From Brevipalpus yothersi (Eukaryota; Arthropoda; Arachnida; Trombidiformes; Tenuipalpidae), in the NCBI GenBank assembly GCA_003956705.1, contig QZCP01000250.1, positions 1-64,000 on the forward strand: 64,000 nt of DNA, given 5' to 3'. The notes under the pieces were generated by a model that did not search any database, was not told the DNA's origin, and worked only from the letters and a program-made list of their open reading frames with translations. Positions within the stretch are counted from its first letter, which is position 1. Each line of letters starts with the position of its first letter. The translations under genes were made by a program, and so were the position numbers. Positions 49,822 through 62,770 of this stretch are shown here, piece after piece.

Positions 49822-51135
49822 ATGGATGAGAAGTGAGTGGATGAGTGCTGGGAAATGTTGATGATTACTAACCTGCATTTCGACTACAACCAAATGAGCT
49901 TCCAATCGTTGCTATCCTGTAAGCTCACAATACTTGTATAGGCTAGTGGAACAATTCCACGCAAGAGAAAGGGAGAGAGAGAGAGATGCTGGAAAGAGAT
50001 GAGGGAATATGAAGAAGTGAAATGATGAGAGAGAGAGAGATGCGAGCAAGAGGAGTGATAATATGGAGCATAGCGAAAATAGGCGCGATGAGATTTGCTT
50101 TAGATTCGATTCACCATTCACCGCTCCAAATGATCTACTCAATCTGGAGAAGATCATAAAATCCTTTTGGGCCTTGGAAATCAATTGAATTTACAGCCAC
50201 CCATTTTGTCTACACTAGTATTCCCTAGTAGCTGTGTGAAAATCCAAAACTGATCATGAAATATCTGTCTCAACTTCAGCTCTCTTCCATCCTGTTTCTC
50301 TTTCTCTCTCTCTCTCTTCTTTCCATCTAATCTTCACGTTCAACTTTACTATTGAATTATCAAATAAGTTATTTTTCCTGATCAAAGCTATCTGAGCGAA
50401 AAAGATTAACAGATTGCTTGAGTAGCCTTGCAACATTGGCTCCTGTTTACAGTACTTTTTCCAATTTTCTATTCATTCACCGAGTAGTCTATCAAATTTT
50501 GGATCTTACGCTTCACCAAATTGTCATCCAAATTTGAATCACCCAAAACTATCGATCCAAATTGAGAGAGAAGGATGACGAGAAATAGAGAAGATGAGAT
50601 TGCTGTTAGCCTTTCAATCAAACCATACTTTCTATTGAATCAACATGTCTTGAGGCTATCAAATGAAATTACGGAAAATTTTGTATCCGATATATGAAAA
50701 AATATTTCTTCACATTCATCATTCATCTCTTGAATATCAAGCATCAAATTGTATTTACTTTCTCTAAAAATCGCATTCAACCTGCAGAAGATGTTTCTTT
50801 CATTCCAATGAATCTTGTTCACCTCTACAATTAAGCCACTACACTCATTAACAAGTTTCTCACGATGATTGTTTTTTTCTGGTCTCAATATGAACTTATC
50901 ACAATTTTTGTTCATTTTTTATGATCTACTGAGCTTCACTACTTTACAGCATCATTGTTTCTATTTATACACACTACACACATGCATACCGTTAAACTTT
51001 CTCTCTATCTCTTTACTCTTGTGCCAAGTTGATTCCTCATCTCTCATTGTTCACTAATTACTGAGTAAATCATGATAATCAAATTAGCATCAATATGCAT
51101 CAAAACATCATTTGATCTTCCCTCCAAACATTTTG

Positions 51136-51190
<55 letters not shown>

Positions 51191-53109
51191 CATCTCTTTA
51201 ACAAGTCGATTTTTTCCCGCCTTTTCTACTTCATCAACATGCATATTGGAATAGAACTTTTTTCCTTTCGCTAGATTTTCATATTCATTTGATCTTCATT
51301 CGATTCGATTCATACATCATCAATCATTTCGATTTCTTCTTCCATTTTATGATGACTGACAGTCTGGAGTTTTTTCTTCTCTCTGTTTCTTCCTCTTTTT
51401 TTTCACGGATGAGTTTGGGTAGAGAACAGAGAGAGAAGGGCCATGTGAATGAAAATGATGGAGATAATGACAATAATGTTCCTGTCCCACTCTTTTCCCT
51501 CTACACACACATATGTACTTACCTTTTCTCTTCACTCTTCCATTTTCTCTTATTATTTTTACAGGTAATTCAGCATTACGAATCAATCGATTGGACGTTC
51601 CATCCTCTGTTGCCATTGGAACAAGTGTTGTATTTCATTGTGATTATGATTTGGAAGGATATGAATTATATACCGTTAAATGGTATAAAAATTATGTTGA
51701 ATTCTATTCATACATACCATCTCAGGATGATAAAGTGAAAACACACAAATTAGATGGTGCCTATGTGGATGTAAGTATTTTATTGTTTTAATCGTTTTCT
51801 TTCTTCTCTCTTGGAAAAAAGAGAAAAAAAGATTGAGTGGATAAGATCACAGTAGAGACACTGTTTTCTTCGAGACCTGTGAAGAGAAGACATGAAATTT
51901 TTGGGTACACAAATTTCGTTAGTTCAATGAACTCTGAAATGCGAGAGTTTTTGGGAGAAAATCCCAAAAGAATTATGGAAAAAAGCTGAGAAATACGTCT
52001 TTTCCGAGGTCAAAATAGTTTTAAAAGATTATAAATGGGTCAAAAATACTTTAAAATTTTCAAATTTGTTCCAATATAAGAGTATTTTTGTTCAGTCAGC
52101 GAAGATTTTCCCTAAAAATTGTGCAACAGTATTGTTTCAAACACTGATAGAATATTGACCCTCTGTGTCAGCTGGTAAAATGGAACATTTTTCTCCTTAT
52201 TAATTGATTTGATCGAAAAATATGATTGATGCCTGGGAATTTCGGTCTATCAAAGTTGCATGGTATCCGAATTGATCTTCAGGCACACAATTTGATGAAA
52301 CAAAAGTTTGTCTTTCTAAGATAACTTGTGTGTGAGGAAGAAGTTTATCCGTAAGCGATTGCAAGGGCTAGAGAACAGAAAAATTTGAAAGTGTTTTTTA
52401 AATTTGGAATTTTTGCTACAACTCGGTCATCCTATTTTTTGTCTATTCTCATATTTTTTCGGAGAAATACTCGCAAATTTCTAATCGTGCAATTCAACAT
52501 CCAAGCTTCTTTATTTTTTCTTTCTTTTCCTACATGTATGCCCATGTATACATGAGCTCAGATAGAATATTGGTACTTGAATTCTGTTGAGGCTCGTTTT
52601 TATTGCTTACTCACATACACACACACATTCACATACACACGTTCTCATATCAAGCCACAATATTGCTTCATTATTACACTATTTTTATGGTTACACATAC
52701 ACGGAAAACGAGAGAAGATGCATGAAAAGAACAAAAATGAGAACGTGTGAGTGGCGCGTATTATGTTATGCAAAATTTGAGTGGATAATGAGGGAGGAAA
52801 TTCAGATCGCTCTCTCTCTCTCTCTATCTATTTATTTATTTCTTTATATGCAGGAACTCCTGTTTTTGGTGAGAGGAAGATAGAAATTTTGAATTTTGCC
52901 TCTGCCCAAAAGTAGGATGTTTTTTTCTTCTTATTCTGTTATTCTGATATTATTGTTGTTGTTGGTTATTGCTATACTAACACAAGTGATCCCAGCATTT
53001 GGGGGGTCTCCTTGCTTGTTGAGAAGGAGAATATATGAGATCTAATTCAAAAGCGATTTGCTACTACATTCATATATGACACTCTTGCATATAATGGAAA
53101 AAGTACCGA

Positions 53110-53166
<57 letters not shown>

Positions 53167-53803
53167 CTCTGAAAAAAAGATGGAGAAAGAGATGGAAACA
53201 TGTTCACATCAAATGTTCGTGATCTAAAGAATATTCAATATGAAATGAGTATGTAGCAAAATTTTTCCTATCTCATTTTCCCCAGTTAACTCTATGCAAT
53301 TGCTATTGAAGGGACTAAAATCTGCAGAATTTCCCTTTGAATGTGATCTCCTACACATTAGCTCATTATCAGTAGAAGATGATTTCAATAAAGCTCTATG
53401 AGTAAGTGCAGACAGGAAGAGAAAGAAAGAAAGAAAGAAAGAGAGACAGACAGAAATTCCCATATAGAAGATATACATACCCCTCCAGTTAACCGCAGAC
53501 AGTTACCATTCATTGTTAATCTCAACAACTCGATGGTTAACTATGAATAATTAGCTCAATTTTTGCATGAAATGGTCAGATCGAATGTTTATGATCGATC
53601 TATTTCATCTTCCTCACTCTACCTAGACAGATCGAGGAATACACTGTACTTGAAGACGTGAGAATCGCGAGTGTAGAAAGATTCTTATTTCAAGTACTCC
53701 ATCACGTTGACTAAAGTTTGCGTGAGTTGATAGTCAAAATGACAATAGACTTTATCCATCATTTGATAGACCTTCTCATTCTCACATCAATCCTGTCCAC
53801 CCC

Positions 53804-53874
<71 letters not shown>

Positions 53875-55478
53875 GTTCACCTCCACCTCCTTCTTGTGAT
53901 TTTTATCCTCACCTCAGAAACTTTGCACAAGAAACTCCATAGACTTACCAAGCATATTCCTGCATACTGGATGGTGTGTGTATGTATATACTAGGTGCTC
54001 AGAGATGGATAGAGTGGCACATTAGCCTTGCAAAATATTCATGAGCTCAAGGCGTTGTCTTCAACTTATATATCCACGATTGCTTCTATCTTACTGCTTT
54101 TTTGCGTCATTCTTTTTCCATGATTCCACTTGCTCCGGGTGGAAGTAGAGAGAGAATTCAATGATGACATCTTATCGACACACACACTCTCATGGAACTG
54201 AACACTATTTCGTTTTTCAACACTTTTTTTTCGATCACAAGTAGACAAAAATTGTGATAAAAGTGAGGTAGAGAGGCAAAGTAGGGAAAGAAAAAATTTC
54301 ATTGGATGAGCAAATGCTGAGTATTGATTTGAGTGCAAATATTGGAATGGTTCAATAGAAATTTTACATTTTCATGGGATTCCAGTCGGAAGAATGGATG
54401 CTCACTCACTTATGATGGAAAGATAGAGGAAGAAGAGAAGAAAAAAACAATTCATGAGAAAGAGAGAAGAGAGTAACTGGAAATGGGCTCACGTTGAATA
54501 TAATAATAGAGTTATTCAAATTTTTTTACTCCTCTTCTTACTCTCATAATTTCACATGATTTGTTTCATGAAAAAAACATACTCAATCTAGATAATGTCG
54601 AAAACTTTCAACAATCTTACTTTAAATTTCGACTCTCTCTCTTCTCCTATGCTTTTCTAGGTTTTCAGATCCAATGCAACTCATGTGTTCTTGGAACAGA
54701 TTGACCTCCGATCTGAGGCCATATATGCATGTGAAGTGTCCACGGAAAAAGATTATGCAACACTGAGAGCAGAACGTCAAATGAAAGTATATGGTAAGTA
54801 ATGTCATGTTAATATAATTGATCTGATTGCCATGAGATTTTTTCTCTTGCTAGCTGATTCTTTTCTTGATCATAATTATTGAGAGAGACTTCATTCAAAC
54901 TGATCTTATAGGGAATAATTTTTATCATGTTCATTATCGAGGGAGAGAAAATATTTAAACAATCATGAATCTCAAGATGCTAGGGATGATGGATGTTACA
55001 AAAATTTGATGAATTTTATGAGCGTGAAAGTATGTGTGTTCAACTGGGATGTTGAGCTTGAATGAGCATGAGATGTCAAAATCTCTTTCCTCCACATACG
55101 ATATAGTCCAAACTGGCAAAGTGAACAAAGATAAATTGAAGATAACCACTGAATTTATTTTGTTCAAGAAGGAAAAGCTTTCGACAAAAGAGAAAGAAGC
55201 AGTTTATCATCTTTAATGAAACCAAACTATCATCTCACTTGTCTACTTGAGTGTCATCATACATTTTGCACCATAGTATACATCCTCTTTCTTCTCTTTT
55301 CCTTCATTTTGTCACCACAAACTTCCATGATGTTCAAAGTCTTCGTATGCTATTCGAAAATTCAGCAACAATCAGTTCAAGAACTGTATTGTATTCCATA
55401 GATAAATATGCCTCGGTAAGGATGACAATGAACAATCTCATTGTGGGAAAATCAAATTCATTTTGTTCAGAAGTAGCG

Positions 55479-55533
<55 letters not shown>

Positions 55534-58500
55534 TGAATTCAGATGAGCTGAAAGATAGTAATGGTAATGCATAGTATTCTAGGAGAAAGACTTATTCTTG
55601 GACAAATTTACATCAGTACATGAACACATACACACATACCACAAGTGCATTGGAAGAGAAAGAGAGAGAGAGAAATAGTCTCCGTATGATGATAGATGGT
55701 GAATATGGTAATATCATTCAAGTATAAGGAATATTTGATACTTTTCTGATCTCTATCACGATTTTCCATCTTGTGCCTTCCATTATAATTAGGATGCTCA
55801 TTGTATTCCTTGGCCAAAGATTGAGAGTGTCTAGATTCCTCATCTCTCTCTCTCCCTTCACAAACACAAAAGTGAAATCACATCAACAGTGTTGGTGTTA
55901 CTGATGATGTTGTTGGAGGTGAAAATAACTGGAAGAAAAGATGAAACAAGATTCATCCGTTTCATATTCACACGAGTTTCATCTCACCTGGTATGAGTAT
56001 ATCATCTCACACTTTCGCCACATGAGAATGGTGTCGAAGAATAGGGAAAAAAATACCCAACAAGATCTGGAGGGCCAAAAGGAGAAGAAATGTTGCCCAC
56101 AATAATTGGCCATGATGAAGATGATAAAGAGAATTCAGAAGGTGAAGAGAAGAAGTAAGATGGAGAAGAGAGATGTGAGGAAAGGAAAGATGGGAAAAGA
56201 TGCTTGGCCATCAATAAATTAGATTTTGGAGAGAGAAAACTATAGCAATAAAAGATCAAATTGGAATCAAAAACACACACATACACACAAGTTAAGGTGA
56301 GGATAGGGAACAAGAAGGAACATGGCAAGGTGATGCACTTCCCTGGGAATAAATTGGTCAAGATAAGTGGGAATATCGGTTAGATAATTCACTGAATGGA
56401 AAGGAAGATGGAGAGAAGAAAATATTGAGAAATCATCTTTTTTTCTTTTCTCTTTTTCTTTTTTGTCTCCAAAATTTGATGATGATAGGATGTAGTATGT
56501 GTGTGTATGATCTGATTTCATTTCAATTTAGTGCCTCCAGTATCTGTTGGATCATGATATTCCATGAGTGTGTTCGTGTATATGTACAAGTCAATCTCTT
56601 TCCCTCTTTATTTATTGGCTCAGATTTACTTTGAACACTGAATTTTTTCTCAGATCAAACTTAATACTTATCTTCCAATCGACATGAGTGGTCAGGTGAA
56701 CCATATCGATTTACAGACCTGTATACTTAACTATAAAAGAAGTTTAGTACATCTTTTGGACATCCCAAAATATTCCCTATACAATCATTTTTCGTTCTGG
56801 GTTTGAGTTGGAAAAGTTTTCTACCTCCAAATAGGTGTTTTATTGGAGACTTTGAAGAATGCTAACAAGACTTTTGTTTTTGTTTGCCTATTGTAAGGTC
56901 AATTGAATTCAAATTTTCTATCATTTGATTTGAATTGGAGCTATATTTTGTGATTCAACAGATATTTGTGAAATTTTTTCTCAAGAAAGTATGCAACAAT
57001 TTTTCTCTCTTTTTGGTATCTCGATATTAAATTCAGTGGAAAGTATTTCCAAGATATTCATATGATCTCATGAGACCAACATAAAATCTCTTTCTGATCT
57101 GATATTGAGGAGACTTTGCAATTCAATGTTCGTTTCCTGATACTATCTATGCAAATCTTGTCCAATAATACCTGAAAAATTTTGATCTTGGAAAGAAAAA
57201 AATTCAAACTTCACCGGAAAACACCATGATCTGGTGATTAGATTCGAGTTTTTTGGCAAACTCCTGCCAAAATTATCGTCGAACTTTTCCACTCATATCA
57301 TTCTTCCAATCTGACTTTGATTCTGTTTTTCTTTACAATCGCGATTCCATGTCAGAGAATGAATCACACATCTATCGCATTTTCCATCTCTCTCTTCCTT
57401 CTTTCTTCTCGTGCTTACTCTAGAATATTCCTAAAATATTTATTTGAATTATATCTTTCCTTTTTGTCAGCTATTTCTCAACTCAGATACACCATGTGTG
57501 TATATTCCATTTTTCTCTTTCTTTTTCTTCGATTCCTTTCTTTCTTTCTTTCTCTCTCTCTCTCGCTTCCGGCGATCAGATCACTTTGATTTTATCGATT
57601 TTGTTCGCTTTTCTCTTCTATTCTCATCCAATCTTTCTTTCTCTCTCTCTCACTCTCTCACTCTCTTGCTATTCTTCTTTCTCTTTTCAGTTTTGCCACG
57701 AGAACCAATCAAAATAGAAGGCCGAGAGGCTCAATATGACATCGGATCTGACATTAACCTGACTTGTATTTCACCTCCATCAAAGCCTGCTGCTCAATTA
57801 ACATGGACAATAAATGATAGAAAGGTAAGAGAATGAATACACAATCAGGGGAACAATGACCATGGGGTGACGATGATGGGGTCATCATTTATGTGGATTG
57901 AATAGTGAGTATACACAATTGAGAGAAAGTTGAAAGAGAAGGGAGAGAGAAAAACTTTATCCTCATCGAACATCATTGACTTGGTGTCTTTTCGAGAAAA
58001 CTGAACGATAAAAGTTTTAATCAAAGAGACTGTCAGAGCTGGTGTGCTTGGACATGCCGAAACAATGTTCAAAGGCAATACACATACATACAAAACTTTG
58101 ATGTATCTATCTACACCTTCATCAAGCCATTTTTATCATGTAAAAATTTGACATTATTCTCATCATCAAACTTATTCATTGTTTATTGGACACATCTTTG
58201 ACTTTATCTTGATCACTCTTTCTTTTCCTATAACTTTTCTCTTGGCTATTCTTGACAGGCACAAGCAAATGAAGTGGTCAAATATTCTACTCTTAATTCA
58301 ACCGAAGGTCTTCGAATATCAAGACTAGGTTTGCTAATAAAAGCCTATCTGGGCTATTATGATCGAGGATTTTTGAGGCTTCAATGTCGTGCAGAACTCA
58401 TATTGACCTATCGATTTGAGGCAGCTGAATATCCACTTGGTGATGGACCACGAAATAAATCACACAGGTCTATGCATGGTAGGTAGTGAGAGATATGAGA

Positions 58501-60459
58501 GTATGAATTGCCAATATAGACGCAAAAACAACTGAATATGAAAATATTGTCAAAATTTATGACAATCGATTGTTCAGTATCAAATGAATATGGAAAGATT
58601 AAAGTTTTATGGCATGAAAATTTTTCCCTTTCCTGAATAGCCAATTTGATCGAGTTTGAAATCTGAATTTGAAGAAGCATATTAATTTTTCACTTCTTGA
58701 AACAGGAACTGAAGTTAAAGTAGCTCGAGAAACTCCAACAATTTCTATGAGTATTCCGAGAAAAGAATTTCATCGACCTCAAGTTGGTGAAAAGTTGCTA
58801 CTTAACTGTACATCTCATGCTGATGCAGCCCAGTTAACATGGTATATAAACGATGATAAGGTATGTAGTAGTTTATAAAATTTTTTCAACTGGGCATCAC
58901 TTTTTCCTCTCTCTCTCTCTTTTCCTTCTCAAAACTGGAACCAAAAGAAAAGATGATTGTATGTGATCATAGTGATCATATGTGTAAAAGAGAGTGAGAG
59001 AGAGAGAGAGACAGCGAAAGAGAAGAAAAAAAATCTATCTCACTTGCCAGAAAAAAAGAGAAAACCACAGTGAATCAACAAATCGAAATTCAGTCCAATG
59101 AATCCGAAAAGATGAATCCAATATAACTGCTAGGTGTGTCTCGGTGTGTATATATATGTGGTAGAGAATAGGGCATCCTTTTGACCATTCAATTTTGCTC
59201 TTCTTGATCCCTTCGAATTCACTCGAAAATCTCTCTCAAACTTTTCTCGATCATCTCTTTCTCTCTCTTTCTTCCTTTTATACTGTTCACATGTTCAGTG
59301 TGAGAGCCTGTAAGTGAACATTGAAAAGTTATGGTATCATGACAGTCCCCAGGTACATATGCTCACAGTGGGAGGAAGAAAGAGTAGAGAGGAGAGAGAA
59401 GGAGAAGTCCCTTCTTCATTTGCTTCAACAATTTTGAATCACAAGCAACTCAAAGCAGTGGCCATAAACAACTTCCACTTACACAGGGAATCCAAATGCA
59501 TGCCTTGTGGCTGAGGAATATTCTCTCTCTCCTCTTCCTCTGTCAACGGTTTTGCTTGTATATGATCGCCTGAAAAGACTTGTAGGGCTCCTTGTTTCCC
59601 TCATATTCATACACATACAGCTCTTATTCACTCTTTCTCTCTGGAATTCATCTCACAAGAATCCATCCCAAGATTGAACTTTGCCCACTCAAATTCCCGT
59701 AGTTCTGGCCCCGAAGAAGGGAGAATAGAGAGAGAGTGAGATATGCTATGTATTTCTCGAGTGACTCAAATTCTCATGAGATGTGGGAAAAAAATTACCA
59801 TCGCTCGGCTATTGTAGCGAATATTCATGGAGAGCTGGAATAATTGTAGTGTATTCTTTTGTTTTTATTCACTGGAAAATTTACTCGACATTACCCACAC
59901 TCAAGAGCTATTTTGAAAGGTTGAAAAAAACGAAAAGTGAATTCTGTGAGAACTTCAACAATTTCATCTAATCAGTTTACTTAAATTTTCTTAATAGGCT
60001 TCTGATACATGAAAATGATAATTTATATTGATTTTTTTTCAATCTTTTTCAGGCCAGTCCAGAACAAATAATTTCATATGGACGGAGACATGGCCCACGA
60101 TCAGTTGTTGGTCTGAGTTTGACCATAGAACAAGCTCATTTTCAATTGCCAGAGTTTAAGGTTAGATGTGTCGCAAAATATCACTACACTGTTAAAGAAT
60201 ATTTATCAGAAGAATTGGAATTGCGAACACAAGACCAATTTTTCTCTGAGATGAAATCTCAAGACGTTAACTACATCAACAGTGCCAATAGAGGTGAGTT
60301 TATGAATTAATTGTCGAGAAGATGATTCCAGCAAAAACTCCTTTTCTCACTTTCCATATCATGAAATTGGAAATATCTTAATTTCGATACTCCCTATCTC
60401 ATGGAGAGATTAACAGTTTGAATGGAGCCAGTCTTTCATTCATTTCTGTTTAATTCAAA

Positions 60460-60537
<78 letters not shown>

Positions 60538-61543
60538 GCTTTCCTGGAATGGGCATCAATAGACAGAATAGAAAAGTAGCCTCGATAATGATGATGATCT
60601 CTTTCAGTCATCCGATATGCTTACTTTTTGCAGCCTCCTTTTATGATTACCCTCTTGATCCTTATAATAGAAATCGATTAAGTGATAATTATCAACTATC
60701 ATCATGGTGGTCATTCATCTCCTCACTTTTTGATCTGTAGGAGTCCAGATCACCAGAGGTAGATAGATTTTTTGATGATATTTCTGAAGCTTAGATTCTT
60801 TCATTCTATTGTATGACATTGGAGTCGCATAAAGATAGATCCAGGTGCGAATGAGTACATTTGCGGCTCCTCTCCTTAACTGATTTAGATTATTATCGAG
60901 AAATATCACAATTAGTTCAGCTGAAAATTTCATCTTTCATTACGCAAGATACTTGGCTTCGAAAGACTTCTTCGCTGCAGTCTCTAAAGTTAGACTATCC
61001 TTTAAAAATAATCAGATGTGTTGGTGCTTAGAAGTTTATGATTGAGGAAAGATTAGATTCCAGCTTCCAATGGCAGTCAGTGGAGACAGATAAATTTGCA
61101 TTAATTCAGTATCCTGTTGAGATTTCGAATTGAGTATCTGGATAGTTGGAGATGATTAGAAGATTGAAATCTGTGTAGTTTATCGTTTCTCAGAAGCCCA
61201 CTCGGAAGTTTACTGATGGAAAATTTATTTTTCATCGGTATAATCATCATGAAAAAGAAGAAGCAAACAGAAAATCGAAGGATTTGGACAGTCAAACTAT
61301 TTCAACATGGAGAGGAATATGTATGCTTATATCGGAGGAAAAGGCATGCAGATGACATGTACAATAAAATTGGACAAATGCAAATGAGACTAACAACGCT
61401 TTGGGCCACTGATTCAGGGTTCAAATTTTTCTTTCCCAATCTAATGAGAAAATCTCATTAACTATTGTCTATACATTCTTTAGGCCAGGAAAATGGCTCT
61501 TAAGCCAAAAAGAGGGAAAAGGGAAAAGAGCAAGAGAGAGGAA

Positions 61544-61598
<55 letters not shown>

Positions 61599-62727
61599 TG
61601 ACTCTGGGAAAAGTTTGTCTGTGTGAGTGTATTTTGAGTTCTATCTCTGTATTCCTCTGATTGTTCGTGAATCAGAAACAGATTTCATCAAGTTTCAGTT
61701 CACATTAAATTCATTATCACAAAAGTATAGGAAGAGAAAACAAAAAATGATAATAATATTGGTTGGTTGTCCATAAAGACATATACAGAGAAACTACAGA
61801 GAAACAGTAAAGTGAGATGTACGTTAACTCAATACATAATGTATTAATGTGCTTATAACGTGAGATCGTCTACGCAGAGTTTGGCAATGATATTATTTTC
61901 ATGTCTGAAGCATTATATGAGAGAATTTTCAAAAATTGTTACTCACTTGTTCTTGCTCTTGCTGTGTGCTCTTTTGTCTTCATTTTTTGCCACTAAAATG
62001 ATATACATATTTGTGTGTGTGTGTGTGTGTGTGTGTACTTGCTTGAGCTATTGGAATATAAACTTTTGTGGGTAATATTTACCATGCAAAAGGTCGGGCA
62101 ATCATATTCTTGGGAGATAAAAATCTTTTTCTTTCTCGATTCTTCATCAGTTTAGTCAGTTTAGTTTCATATACATATAAACTTTTTCTTTCTACCCTCT
62201 CTCTTTCTCTTTCGTTCTATATGTGTGTATATACATATATATTCTATGCCCCATGTTATCTATGAATTTTGTGATGCTAATCTATTTTCAAGCAGAAGTA
62301 ATTGAATTTGAAATGAGCTTCCACATCATCAGTTTGCATCAACTGACTATTTCTCTCATTTCCTATCCTTATTCTATCTCTATCTTGCCTCTTTTTGCCT
62401 ACGGTTGCTACCCATACAAAAATTTTGGCCTTCCTCTATCTTCCAGTTTTTCCAATGTTTTCTATTCTCTTAACTCACTCTTAACATTATAAGCTAAAAA
62501 GGAAGAAGAAGTGAATGTTGCAAATATTATTCGTATATATTCTCTTTCTCTTTCTCTTCCTCTTCCTGAAAAATATTCTGAACTCGTAAAGCTCAGTATA
62601 ACATTCGATTCTTCTCACCTGCCCTTTCTCCTCTGAATATATGTGTGCCTATGTTTATGTACCCAAAATTTTTTCCATCACCATTCTTCTCCCAGTCACT
62701 CTACCCTTTGAAACTTTTTTCCTTTTT

Positions 62728-62770
<43 letters not shown>

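Larger units (their letters stand above)
40514..51564. other. 11-kb intron 1 of Beat-like B
   Basis: Packed with long GA/CT arrays (listed separately). Also holds non-repetitive minus-strand frames near 44.3-45.6, 47.97-48.3 and 50.6-50.9 kb, and a stretch at 49.14-49.54 kb open in several frames, described under findings. No gene could be assembled. Confidence 0.55.
51771..54660. other. Beat-like B intron 2
   Basis: 2.9 kb splitting Ig1. Contains a GA array at 53110-53164, an (AAAG)n tract near 53425-53445 and a CT array at 53809-53858. The equivalent intron in gene A is only 68 bp, so this one has expanded about 40-fold. Confidence 0.7.

Noticed and set aside
54066..54338. Minus-strand frame with an internal signal-peptide-like start (MKFFLSLLCLSTSLLSQFL)
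   Set aside because: Short, inside a Beat-like B intron, hydrophobicity arises from pyrimidine-rich DNA; no family or partner exon.
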